From assembly GCF_030253575.1 (NCBI RefSeq), contig NC_080561.1:5075001-5139000 (forward strand): 64,000 nucleotides of DNA, written 5' to 3'. Below are positions 47,230-57,912 of this stretch, piece by piece (position 1 is the stretch's first letter; every line of letters begins with the position of its first letter). The position numbers and the translations under genes are program-made. Origin of the DNA: Rhododendron vialii. Lineage: Eukaryota; Streptophyta; Magnoliopsida; Ericales; Ericaceae. Under the pieces are notes generated by a model. It made no database searches. It saw nothing but the letters and a program-made list of their open reading frames with translations, and was not told where the DNA came from.

Positions 47230-47900
47230 AGGTCTTATGTGTGTACATGTATACTCTACATGAGTAAGAAATTAACACATCTCTCTCTCTAACCCTAGCC
47301 GCAGCCTTCCTCCCTCCCCCCTCCCCCAAGGTTTTACACCCTTATAGGGCGGCGGGAGGGGAGGGATTTCACCCCCTCGTGGGTGTTTTTCTTCTCCTGA
47401 TTTTAGATTTGGGAGTTTTTCTCTCTTTCCTTCTCTGTTACCTCCCATCCTCCTCTCTTAATCCACCAGCCTCCAGCCGTCTGTGTTTAGCGGCTCATGG
47501 TCGCCGGAGGTGTGTGTTGTCGAGTTCGCCGGTGGTCTTGTCGGGATAGAGCTTTGGCTTAGGGATGGCTTGTGACAGTGTGGAGTTCTTACAACTTGTC
47601 GTAAATTGGTGCAACTCAGCGTGACTTGGTGGTGGGCCCACATCACAGGGTGACTCCGTGGTTGATTTTGACTATTTTTTCTTTTTGTTTCCATTTAGAA
47701 TGTTGGGTGTTTTTGTTTTCTTCTGAATGTTGGTGGGATTTGCATTTTTCCTAGGTGTGAATTTATTTCAGGGTAACGTTGAGCTAATGATTCCAGGGTA
47801 ACGTTGAGCTAATGGTGTGGAGCACTGTGTGGCTTGTAAAGACTGCCATCCTCAACTAAAGAAATAAGTAGCAACAATTTTTCCTTGTGTAGGAGAAAAT
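47230..47900 (+). other. Insertion downstream of gene B, possible LINE 5' region
   Basis: A GC-richer block (CCCTAGCCGCAGCC, CCTCCCTCCCCCCTCCCCC, CACCCCCTCGTGGGTG) with no equivalent downstream of gene A. It contains a tandem repeat of GGGTAACGTTGAGCTAATG near 47770-47815. Gene A resumes homology at about 43025. The identity as a retroelement is a guess from base composition and G/C-rich opening. Confidence 0.35.
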
Positions 47901-49354
47901 TTTCTCCTACATGATGGATAGTATGTTTTGTATTTAGCAGAACATATGTACACTTGATTATATTGTTTCCATGGTTAGACTCGTTCTTTTCTCTAGAGCA
48001 TCCAAACCACAACGGATGGGCAAGATTTGGTTGTTTTGAAGGAGGACAAGAGGGTAATTTCACATACTAACTCACCTGGGTAATTGCTGATTAGGGAGAG
48101 ACATAATGGACCCTTTAAACACATACACACACAATATCCAAACTCTCGATATGAGAGCCAGGTTAGCAAGAAGATCAATCGTGTAAATTAAGTTTGATTA
48201 TTTTCATGATTAGACTCCTTATTTTTAGAGCTACTCCAGAAAATCATTCACGTAAAAAAATTAGTGTGTCGAATATCGATTAATTAGGTTACAGAACACA
48301 TTTATCTTTCACAAAAAATAGAGTGCCTTACTATATCAAAATTCATTTATCTTGATTAAAGTGATGCCATCGTTGATTGATACATATAAGTATGAATATA
48401 GATTACAGAACACGGCTATTGGCACACATAACAAAATCACTTTTTTAAATTTCCGACGTACCAAAAAAAAAAAAATCAATTTTTTTAGTTTAAGATGTAG
48501 CAGTCAGTAATGGATATTCCATGAATATGGTTTTTGACTTGATTGGTGTTCTCGTTGAGCTCTAACAAAGTTAACGCTCTGATATTTATCAAAGTACACA
48601 CGGAAAGGATCAGCGGATGAGTCCAATACCACGGCCCAATTCCTTTTAAGGACACAAGAGGATCTTATTTTCTTGTGTATATATTCACGAAGGAAAAATC
48701 TCGAATTTTGATTCGAGATGAACATCCGAATCAAAATCTAGAAGAAATGTAGAGCGCTGCGAGTGACCTCCTGGAACATGTGACATTCAAAATGAATATG
48801 AATCTTCTCTACTGTATCGGGCTAAATGCACGAAATGGAAACGACCCAGATCCAGATACTTTTGAAGTAGAAAATCTACTTTCGATGCAATTATGTTGTC
48901 TCTTTTGCATTTTACATAATATACCCACATAGCGTCTGTTGTTTTTACAAGAGTACTGGTGAAAGAATATGAAATCCACCGGAAATAAAATACCACCGGA
49001 TTAATTGTGATCTCTAATAATACATCATGTTATAATTATCCAAAGACCGAATATTTATCCATCTTCGATATATATAGTTCAATCTGATGCTCATATCCGG
49101 TGAAACAAACAAGCCCACGTGACAATTTGATAACATAAGTGCTTTTTTCCCCTTCTTTAGATTATCTAATCCTCCAGGTGCAGTCTCAGGAAACCCTGCC
49201 GGATTGAGCTTGACTTTGGTTTCCAAAATGGGTAACTAAAAGTAACTGTTTCAACAGAATTAGAAGCCTAGTTCTCTGTTTCTTTTTTAACAGACTAATA
49301 TCTGCTGTTTCTGTATCTTTTTTTAACAGACTAATACCTGCTGTTTCTGTATCC

Positions 49355-49530
49355 GTTGACGAAAAGATGCACGTAGGGCATCATAGGGCCGGCCGGCTGA
49401 GTTAACGAAACGATGCATGTAGGGCATCATGGGGCCGGTGGGCGGAGTTAACGAAACGATGCATGTAGGGCATCATGTGGCCGGCGGGCGGAGTTAACGA
49501 AACGATGCATGTAGGGCATCATGGGGCCGG
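49355..49530. repeat. 46-bp minisatellite, about 3.8 copies
   Basis: The unit includes GAGTTAACGAAACGATGCAT, GTAGGGCATCATGGGGCCGG and TGGGCG. Copies 2-4 are nearly identical; the first is diverged. It is much richer in GC than its surroundings and each unit contains a GATGCAT word. Confidence 0.92.
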
Positions 49531-49839
49531 GGTGAGTTCGAACTGGGCTTCATTGCATAATAATGGAGCTTATGTGTGCCGAAACCTGTCCAATTGCTAA
49601 ACAAGCTTAATTTGATATTATAAAGTTCATCCATTTTTATTTTTCAAGCCCGTTGATCTAACCCTTATATTTTTACTTGTATTTCTTAATATTTACCAAT
49701 TTAAAAGTAAAAAATAATCCTCATAAGTAAAAAATTTCTCTTTAAAACTATCGTACTTAACAGTTCTAACCCAACAACTACATTGCAAAAGTATGAGAAC
49801 ATATTCTTTTTATCAATGAGTTAGATCTGTGGGTGGGTT

Positions 49840-50207
49840 AAGGTTGGTGCCGCGGCATGGGTTAGATCTGTGGATGGGTTAGGGTTTGGAAGTGGTGTTT
49901 GAGCTGAACTTGGCCCATTTATTGAGCTGATTTTTTCTAATTTGGGTGTTTAGGCTTTTTGTTTTTATGTGCTGAATATGTACTGATCTGGGTATTTTAG
50001 ACTCATTTAGGGTGTTGGGCTTCGGTCTTTTCAAGTGGGCTTTGTCCCATATGGGTGTCTTTTGATTGGTTTCTTGCTAATCGTTGGTTTGGGTCTTGGA
50101 TTGGGCAGAATTATTCTCCAAACATAATGTTGTTTTCTTGCTTCTATTAGTCTTGTAATATCTTCAAGATCAATAAAAAAAATTGCCGTTAAAAAAAAAA
50201 AATTGAG
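49840..50207 (+). mobile_element. 5'-truncated LINE-like 3' end with poly-A
   Basis: Non-coding, T/G-rich sequence ending TAATATCTTCAAGATCAATA, then AAAAAAATTGCCGTT and a run of 12 A. This ending is typical of plant L1-type LINE 3' UTRs. Two copies of GGGTTAGATCTGTGG(G/A)TGGGTTA occur near 49825-49890. No reverse transcriptase is present in this piece. Confidence 0.55.
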
Positions 50208-50890
50208 GAAATGGTTCAAGTGGGACTTGGTTGAATCCGACAAGGCCCAGGCTTGAGTTTTCATAGCCACTTATTGGGAATAAACGTACCCCTAACATTG
50301 ACCAATATTTAACCACCTTCAAAATTGAACTGGTAGGAGTTCAATTTAGTTCATCCATTTTTAAATGCGGGTAAACATAACCCTCCATGTTTCCGGTCCT
50401 ATTTCAATGACCAGAATAGTTCATCTCTTAGAACAAGATATTTTTAACCAACCTTGCAAATAGTCACTGCAAATCGGATATTGGTAACTGCATGTTTAAA
50501 TCACACAATTTTTAGTTCAGATTCTTGTCAAACTTCTGAACTGAAAATCGGGTTGATAGTTGATACGAAGGAATGGAGGAAAGATGGGCTGGAGATGCTC
50601 TTAAATTATAAGTTGATTCTGATGTTATCTCACCCTACAATCCCCTCTGGTTAATAATGCCTGGCCTGCCAACGTATTAGCACCTCCACCTCTTCATCAC
50701 TTATGAATACTAAAATGTCAAAAATTTCACAACTCATTTAAAAATAGATTTGCCAACCTGAGTATGTCTCAAACCCGGGGGAAGCACATATTAGATCGCT
50801 CATACACAACAAACAATGTCTCAAACTATTTGCCCCTTCATAAAATCTCCCAAACCATTCCTCTCACACAAGATTCAAACTTTTCGGTTC

Positions 50891-51073
50891 GATCGCGTTT
50901 CTTGCTTCGATTTGATCGGGTTTTGAGGCTCGGTGGTGTTCGGGTGTTTTTTCTTTTCCTTTGTTCCTTGCTATTTTGGTTGGTGTATTGCCTTCCTTGT
51001 TTTTTTTGGTCTTGAGTGGTATTTGCCGTTGCGTCCTTGCCTCCTTGGTCCGTTTAGTCTTCTTATTCCTTTC
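50891..51073 (+). other. Private insertion in the gene C leader
   Basis: Between ACACAAGATTCAAAC and ACCCAATTCCGGCAAG, gene C has about 180 bp of T/G-rich sequence not found in gene D or in A/B. The frame of gene C stays open through part of it but contains no ATG, so an N-terminal extension is not supported. Origin unknown. Confidence 0.6.
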
Positions 51074-51125
51074 CAAAGATTACCCAATTCCGGCAAGAAA
51101 AACTTCCAAGGCCTCAAATTTCCCT

Positions 51126-52364
51126 ATGAACCAATTGTTTTTCCTCTTGTTACTTCTCCTTTCAGTTTTCTGCTATGTTGAAGCTCAATCAACCTCAGAT
51201 CAAGATAACTTCCCTCCACAAGATCAGATCAACATTTTCCCATCAAGTCTGGAAATAGGAGCTGGAATCATGACTGTAATGTTTTCGCTGATACTCTTTC
51301 TCATTGTGTACGCAAAATACTGCTACAGGCGTGGTCTTGTTCACAACAATCAACAAACTACAAACATCATAATAAGCTCAGGTCCGCGATCTTCTGGAAT
51401 CAATAAAACAACGATCGAATCGCTTCCTTTATTTAGGTTCTCTGCCCTTAGAGGGTCAAGGGAAGGGCTGGAATGTGCGGTTTGTCTCTCCAAATTCGAA
51501 GATGTTGAAGTTCTTCGGTTGTTGCCAAAGTGCAAACACGCCTTTCACATCGATTGCATTGATGAGTGGCTTGGAAGGCACTCGAGTTGTCCTCTTTGTA
51601 GGCACAAAATCAGCGCGGATGATGTTGATATGGTGCTATACTCGAATAGTTTGAGATTCTTAACGAGCCAGGCAGATGTGAGAGAAGACTCAAACGTGGA
51701 GCTCTTTGTTCAAAGGGAAGAGAGTCGCCGCAAGTCTTCAAGGTTTAACATTGGAAACAGTTTTAGGAAAGTTGAAAAGGGTGTTGTAAAGGGAGAGAAA
51801 TTGCCAATCCGAGAAGATTGCGATGGCGTCAAGGCAAATGACAAGTTTTTGCACAAGTACAATCACAAGATTGTTATGTCCGATATTGTGCTAAAGAGAA
51901 GGTGGAGCGATCTTAGTTCCGCTGACCTTGTTTTCTTGAATTCAGAAATGCTTGCTGCTGAGTCGAGCGATAGGTTTTCTTCTTCGGATTCAAACACACA
52001 AGAAAACTCGACTACACAGGCGACTGAAGAGAGTGGAATTGCAAAGATTAAGGAGGAGATGGAGAAGAAATGGGATTTTGAAACCATGGTTGGCAAGTTA
52101 AACCAGAATGGTTTGTTCCTCTCATCCAGTGGTGCTACTACTTCAAATCCAACAAGAGCTCTGAATCCGAATGACAGGAGATCGATGTCGGAGATTACAG
52201 TTCATTCAAGATTCAAGGAATTCAATGTCAGAAATGGTGGGGATTCTTTTGTTCCTGAAAATTCTGCCAAGGAGGAAAGATTGAAGAGGATTTGGCTGCC
52301 GATTGCGCAAAGAACAGTTCAACGGTATGCGGATAAAGACAGAAAATCCCAACTGCCAAAATAA
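51126..52364 (+). CDS. ATL-type RING-H2 E3 ubiquitin ligase, gene C (shortened C terminus)
   Basis: 412 residues, intronless. Signal peptide about 1-21, transmembrane helix 43-65, RING-H2 ligands C117, C120, C136, H138, H141, C144, C155 and C158. The GLD-type motif reads GINKTTIES, with Asn in place of the Asp seen in genes A, B and D. The tail keeps VLKRRWSDLSSADLVFLNSE, RRSMSEITVHSRF and RLKRIWLPIAQRTVQRYADK but stops at KSQLPK. Genes A, B and D continue NN(M/T)RESLNV. The cause is one extra A: CTGCCAAAATAACAC here against CTGCCAAATAACAC in D, which brings TAA into frame. The ATG at 51126 (MNQLFFLL) matches D. RING intact, so probably still a ligase. Confidence 0.92.
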   Translation: MNQLFFLLLLLLSVFCYVEAQSTSDQDNFPPQDQINIFPSSLEIGAGIMTVMFSLILFLIVYAKYCYRRGLVHNNQQTTNIIISSGPRSSGINKTTIESLPLFRFSALRGSREGLECAVCLSKFEDVEVLRLLPKCKHAFHIDCIDEWLGRHSSCPLCRHKISADDVDMVLYSNSLRFLTSQADVREDSNVELFVQREESRRKSSRFNIGNSFRKVEKGVVKGEKLPIREDCDGVKANDKFLHKYNHKIVMSDIVLKRRWSDLSSADLVFLNSEMLAAESSDRFSSSDSNTQENSTTQATEESGIAKIKEEMEKKWDFETMVGKLNQNGLFLSSSGATTSNPTRALNPNDRRSMSEITVHSRFKEFNVRNGGDSFVPENSAKEERLKRIWLPIAQRTVQRYADKDRKSQLPK

Positions 52365-53409
52365 CACAATACAATAACTGAATGTGTAAATCCTACTATT
52401 AGCCTCTCAAAATTTGTGGTTCGGAGGTTGAAGTTCTTCAAATCATGCTGCCTTTTGCCACAGATGGCCGCAATGAATCTGCGAAAGGTCTCATTTAGGT
52501 CGTGTTATACAGTTATACTACATTATACTAATTGATTGAGACTTAAGGCTCGGTTTAGTTTGGTATACCACATTGTACCAACATGAATAGATATACTTTT
52601 GATTTCATTATTTCCTTGATTCCTCATGAACTCCATAAAATTTTTTTTTTTTTTTATTTTTCCTCCCAGTTATTGATGTATTCCTAATGCGTATGTACAT
52701 GTTGAGAAACAAGATTGATATATATATTTTTAGCGTTGGAAGATTTGGTTTCCTTCAGCTGGGATACCCATTCTGCCAAATTTTGTAATGGGTGATTTTT
52801 AGAAATAGGTTTTCTGAGTATGCATGAAATATCAATTTCATCCCTCGAGTACTAATGATGTAAATTTTAACCCTATAATTTATATTATGTTTCGTGTTCG
52901 GTCCTCTAACTGACGGCATGATTGGAACAGATAAAATTCGTAGGCAAAAATGTCATTTTCCCTCTCAGATGGATGAAATCGGGGTTTCATTTAAACTAGA
53001 GGGACGATTTTGACAATGGGTGGGTCTAAACCAATACACGGAGACAAAATGAAGCCGGCTAGTTAGAACCCCGCATTTCATACCAACCCTTACTAATGTG
53101 GGCTGGATTGGACGGACCGGCTCTAGACTACCGGTTCGACAATTTGGATCAACCCATTGGCCGGTATGCCTCGGGTCGCATAGCTTGTTTGTTTGGAGGC
53201 TTTAAAGTCTTTGCGCATAGTCCCCCAATTTCTTTATCTATCTCTCTCCACTCAAACCTCCTTTAAAATCCAAAATGAACAAGAGTGTCTATATCATGCC
53301 TGGACAAGATGTGTGTTGCGCATTGGGTGCACAACCCCCGCTCTATACCCCTGATATAAAAGACTCCTCTTAAGTCTTCATAACGAAAAGTGATTACATT
53401 CTTTTCGCT

Positions 53410-53803
53410 GGTGGTGGAAAACGGTGGGTTTTCCACCATACCCTATTGTTGACCCCACCATGCAATTATCGTTACAATCCGAACTGTTTATCTTGTAGGG
53501 CCCATAGTATAGTATATTCGCGCAAAAAATCAGCTTGATTGGATATTAATATATCAATCAAAATTTTAATTTTAGTTTATAAAATGGACGGTCCAATCTT
53601 GTCAAGTTAAACTGTCCATGACCATCCATTTTATAAATTAAAATTTAAATTTTGATACACCTATCGATGTTCGATGAAGCTAATTTTTTGAATGAGAATA
53701 CTATTCTACGGGCCTTACAAGATAAACGGTTCAGATTAACAATTAACGCACCACGGAGCCCAAAATGATAGTGGTGGAAACCCATAGTTTCCGCCGCCGA
53801 CGG
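53410..53803. mobile_element. Foldback MITE
   Basis: GGTGGTGGAAAACGGTGGGT at the left is mirrored by CCCATAGTTTCCGCCGCC-side sequence at the right. Inner words (ACTGTTTATCTTGTAGGGCC against GGGCCTTACAAGATAAACGG; TTATAAAATGGACGG against CCATCCATTTTATAA) are also mirrored around a centre near 53605. Confidence 0.8.
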
Positions 53804-54711
53804 AAGGAATTTATTCTCTAACGGAAAATACGTTCCTTACATTGTACCGCAAATTTAAGACAATGGTAGTGCCGCAAATTTAAGACAATGGTAGTGGTGA
53901 GTCTAGTGACACAGAACAGGTCTGTAATTGGTTAGCAAATGTTCCTTATATTGTTGCTTTGACGAACCAATATAACTTGAGTCGTGGTACTCGTGAAATA
54001 TAATCGTTACATAAGTATTTCTTTTTTCAAGAATTTGGTGTTCGGGGGTGCTGTATTGGATGGTTCAGGTGGCTCGATATTGGAGTGCTATATTGGATGG
54101 TTATGTATTGATGAAGTGGGTATCCTAGGTGACTCCCGATGAAGTAAGGCAGCTCGATGATGGAGTGTTGTGATGTGTAGCTCTGAATCGATGGAGTGGG
54201 TCGGAATAAGTCTAGTTCGGGAGATAGGGTGTTGAGAGTAGTTGATCATAATAAGGGGGAGTGTGGATGCAAAAAGAGAGATCAAGGTCCAATGGGTACA
54301 GTTCACACATGGGAGAAAGATTTGTTAGAACATGTGTGAATGTTAAGTATCACATTGAATAAATAGAAAAAAGATATGACTCACCACTTGTAAGGATTAG
54401 CCTTTTAAGTGAATATGAGTCATACAATATATATTGGGTCCAAATGTGATAGATTCTGTCGTTACTCCTATGCAAATTGAACCTTGAGCACGTCGTGATG
54501 AGTCGATGCATCGCACAAACTCCAAACATCTTATCCTTTAGGATGAGATATAGTACTCTCTAGAAAAGTTGGGACTTCAAGCATAGCTGACTTTTGGGGT
54601 TAACATTCTCGAAGATTGCTACATGTAAGGTAATCACCTTTATTATTCACCAACTAGACTTGAATGGATCCTACACTCAATAATTCCAACGTAATAACAA
54701 ACGGAATTTCG

Positions 54712-54892
54712 GTTGGTGTTGTACAGTGAGGTCCGTGCTGCACACCTCCAAGTTGTCGGATTGTGCATCTGACGGCTCGGATCTTATTTCAGCAACCAAC
54801 GATCGAGAATTGCTCATTGCTGAGATGAGATCACGATCCGATGGCTCGAAGGTGCGCAACACAGTGCTGCGCACACCACTATCCCCCAATTC
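54712..54892. mobile_element. Small foldback MITE
   Basis: GTCCGTGCTGCACACC on the left and GGTGCGCAACAC..TGCTGCGCACACC on the right, with TCTGACGGCTCGGATC against GATCCGATGGCTCGA inside. About 180 bp. Confidence 0.65.
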
Positions 54893-55185
54893 GTGACAAA
54901 CATAGAAAAGATAATTAACAATACGTATTACAACTCCATATTAAATACAAGCGTACGTCCCATGCATGTCATACACAGATAAGTGATTATTATAGTAATT
55001 TTTAAAATTAAAAAAAATGTCGTTATCAGCGTTCATCCCATCCTAAATGTTTATATATAATTCATACTTAAATAAGTTTCTTTTTTTTTTTCGTAAGTCA
55101 TACTTACTTAAATAAGTTTTTTTTTTTTGATAGGCTACCTACTTAAATAAGTTGATACATAGGTATATATATCTTGTGAGATACT

Positions 55186-55421
55186 TCCCCGTTCCAGAAA
55201 GCCGAATAAGTACTTATTTTTTAAGAAGGTAATTTCAAGCTAAAAAATAATGAACTTTTTGAAATCTAAAAATATGTAATATGGATCTTGTTTAAGAGAT
55301 CTCAATGAGATCTTTAATACGGTGCAAAAAAAATTGAAAATTTATTTTTTGTTTATATTATTTTTGAGTTTAAAAATATGAAATAAGTACTTATTTTTTA
55401 AAAATGTGTTCTGGAATGGGG
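55186..55421. mobile_element. MITE with CCCCGTTCC / AATAAGTACTTA termini
   Basis: Left CTTCCCCGTTCCAGAAAGCC then AATAAGTACTTATTTTTT; right AATAAGTACTTATTTTTTAA then a complement of the outer end (GTTCTGGAATGGGG). About 236 bp, similar in size to Stowaway elements. Confidence 0.75.
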
Positions 55422-55939
55422 TCTTATTCACAGCGGGACCGTGAATAAGTTCTTTACAAAGAAAATAAATTGCGATTGTCCAAAAGCGTTTCGGACGGTC
55501 CGGATTTTAATGAAATTTTTTTAGAGAAGAGTTTAATTTCCTCCTGTTCCTATTCTTACGTGCCAAGTTAATGTAACACAAAAGGGAGAATATTTGTACA
55601 TTAATTTTCTTTATGGATTACCTTTGTGACGAATATTTTGATTTAGAATGTTTAAATCCTATTTATTTAAATAGTTCAAATAGCTAGCCTTTTGGAAAAT
55701 TAAAAATAGAGAAAGATGTAAAAAACAAATCTACTTGACGAGGAAGGTTAATTAGAGGAAGAAGAGGGGTTGGAATGAGAGGCGTAAGAGATGAGGTAGG
55801 ACGTTTCTTTATTTTTTATTTGTTGAAATAAATGCAAGATTGCCATGTGGAGTACAAGTGTTAAGTACTCCAATTTTCAAAATAATTAGTATTTTACAGT
55901 GTTAAAAGTTTAAAACTTTTTTTTATTAATAGTCAAGCG

Positions 55940-56370
55940 TGAACACAAGTGTGAAAGCATCTTTCAAAAATCATTCTAAACTACTAAAGTTCGCCGGCGC
56001 AAGGATTGAGAGCTCGCTTCTGCTCATGCGAGTGTGAAAGCATCTTCCAAAAATCATTCTAAACTTCTAAAATTCGTTATTGTAAGGAAATGATAATGCC
56101 AAAACTATTTTTATTGATGCCAAAATTTTAGTGCACAAAAGACTTATACCATATGCAGCGTACAATACTTCTATACACTTGAGTTTTGGCACCAACAAAA
56201 ATAATTTTGGCATTATCACTATCCAAAATTAAAAGCGCAAGCGCAGAGTGAGGTTTGAAAATAGGGGCGAATGCCTTTATGAAGGATTATATGACTAAGT
56301 GCTCGACTACGTCCTACATTTTATTAAATTTGAATCCCTGAACCCTAGGGAACTGGCTCTCTGTTTTACT
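55940..56370. repeat. Direct repeat, left copy (with embedded MITE)
   Basis: Starts TGAACACAAGTGTGAAAGC and runs to CCCTAGGGAACTGGCTCTC. It matches 57216-57514 except for the 126-bp element at 56092-56217. Within it GTGAAAGCATCTT.CAAAAATC and ATTCTAAACT occur twice about 90 bp apart. Confidence 0.85.
56092..56217. mobile_element. 126-bp MITE with GATAATGCCAAAA termini
   Basis: GATAATGCCAAAACTATTTT at the left; the right end is its complement for about 30 bp with few mismatches. The equivalent site in the right direct repeat (about 57358-57370) has no insert. Confidence 0.88.
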
Positions 56371-56389
56371 CGAGGTTTGAAATGTTTAG

Positions 56390-56490
56390 CGCGGCCTTCG
56401 TGGGAATAAAACTTGTGACCTCATGGAGGATCACTTATTGTTTTCTTACAACCATTTGGCTGAACCCCTTGGAGTTAAAAGCAATTAATC
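56390..56490 (-). mobile_element. tRNA-derived SINE head, antisense
   Basis: On the minus strand CAGCCAAATGGTTG (A-box-like) is followed by GAGGTCACAAGTTTTATTCC (B-box-like). The body is missing. Related to the fuller copy at 57723-57912. Confidence 0.5.
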
Positions 56491-57215
56491 CAATCAATCT
56501 AGAAATCTAGGAATTTTATTTTATTATTTTTCAAATTTAGTATTTTAGTAGAATTTTTTTATTTTAGTCAAGATTTGATAGAAGTATTAAGTTTCCTAGT
56601 TTGTTTCGATATAGTATTTCTAATTTTCTATTATGTAGGTTGCTTTGTCAAGAAGCATTAGGATCAATTTTAGATGATACATTCCAATATTTTAGTTATT
56701 CTAGAAATAAATGACTTTTTGTTTATTTTTTTGAATTTAATATTTTAGTAAGAATCATTCCGGTTTAGTGTAAATTGCCTAAAATATTAGATTTTCTTAT
56801 TTAGGTTGATTTTATTTCTTTTTCATTATTTTTTTTATTTTTTAAGATTTAGATTCTTAGCTTTCCTTTATTTTATTTCCTTTCTAATATTTCTAGGTTA
56901 TTATTGTAAATAAAGAGGTAAGCCTTAGGGTTAGTGGGTTATTTTTTATTATTAAAAAATCAAGATTAATTCTCAAATTCGTTTATTCAAAGAGATAGTG
57001 CCTCTTACTCAAACATTGTTTCTTAATTCTTGTTGCAAATAGTTTTGTAAAAAACGATTGCGCTGCATCAATCGATCACGAAATTCTGTGAGATGCAGGT
57101 TCTGTCGACATCGTCATTGAGCTAGCCGTCATTGTCAAGGTCTTCTTTGGTATGGACAAGGGCAAAAAACGGTAATCTCTGTTCAAGTCCCATCCTTCCC
57201 GGCATATAACAAGTT

Positions 57216-57514
57216 TGAACACAAGCGTGAAAGTATCTTTCAAAAATCATTCTAAACTACTCATGAAGTTCGCCGGCGCAAGGATTGAGAGCTCGCTTCT
57301 ACTCATGTGAGTGCGAAAGCGACTTCCAAAAATCATTCTAAACTATTAAAATTCGTTAATTTAAAAATTAAAAGCGCGAGCGCAAGGTGAGGTTTGAAAA
57401 CGGGGTGAATGCCTTTACGAAGGAATATTATATGACCAAGTGCTCGACTACGTCCTACATTTTATTAATTTCTAATCCCTGACCCTAGGGAACTGGCTCT
57501 CATTTTTTTCCCGA
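57216..57514. repeat. Direct repeat, right copy
   Basis: Partner of 55940-56370, about 850 bp further on in the same orientation. TG begins both copies, but no CA end, primer-binding site or polypurine tract could be recognised, so an LTR identity is not claimed. Confidence 0.8.
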
Positions 57515-57722
57515 GGGTGATTTCATTGCTTACACTAATCTTAGCCAAAAAAAAAAAAAAAAATGAATTAACCAGATTCGTGTACGAAGCTAGAATTGCA
57601 TTGACTTTTGATTATATTTCCATTAAAAGTACAACGATAATGTCTGGCAATATTTTTCAACAAGAAAAAAGCAGGATTTGAAAAAGGATTGATCGTGATT
57701 TTGAGCCTGTTCTTTCCTTCTT

Positions 57723-57912
57723 CTTTTTTTCATAACACTGGATGTCAGAGCTAGTTTGCGCGTACTTCGATTAATTCCGAGGCCTTGAAGTTAACGAACG
57801 GACATAACCCTTAGTAGCCCCAAGATTTAGAATATATAGCATTCCTGGGAATAAAACTTGTGATCTCATGGAGGAGCGATCACTTGTTGTTGTGTTATAA
57901 CCACTTGCTAAA
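57723..57912 (-). mobile_element. tRNA-derived SINE, near full length
   Basis: Reading the minus strand: an A-box (TAGCAAGTGG) near 57905, a degenerate B-box (CACAAGTTTTATTCCC) near 57850, a body ending GCTCTGACATCCAGTG and an A-run at 57723-57730. The same 3' segment occurs in the truncated copies at 4365, 12484 and 22216. Confidence 0.65.

Larger units (their letters stand above)
43481..48558. repeat. Tandem segmental duplication, copy 2 (contains ATL gene B)
   Basis: Starts immediately after GGTGTTCTCGTTGA at 43467-43480 with TGCATTTATTTAGCTTGACA, i.e. the tail of copy 1 is fused to the head of copy 2, and ends at GTGTTCTCGTTGA near 48558. It is about 0.6 kb longer than copy 1 because of insertions at 43595-43892, 44178-44410, about 44690-44829, 45485-45842, about 47230-47900 and about 48000-48165. 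Confidence 0.9.
48559..50560. other. Intergenic between ATL genes B and C
   Basis: Contains an approximately 41-bp tandem duplication at about 49275-49353 (CTGTTTCT and AACAGACTAATA), a 46-bp minisatellite and a retroposon 3' end, listed separately. No coding region with recognisable homology. Confidence 0.5.
50560..52760. repeat. ATL C/D duplication block, copy C
   Basis: Flanks match those of gene D: upstream ATGTTATCTCAC..TACAA.CCCTCT and TTAGCATCTCCACCTCTTCA, and CTCCCAAACCATTC before the gene; downstream CTCTCAAAATTTGTG and TTGATTTCATTATTTCCTTGA-like. More diverged than the A/B pair. Partner 58500-60740. Confidence 0.8.

Noticed and set aside
50961-51125. N-terminal extension of ATL gene C
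   Set aside because: There is no ATG in the extension; it comes from the private leader insert.
55940-57514. LTR retrotransposon or TRIM
   Set aside because: Direct repeats are clear, but no TG..CA pair, primer-binding site or polypurine tract was found.
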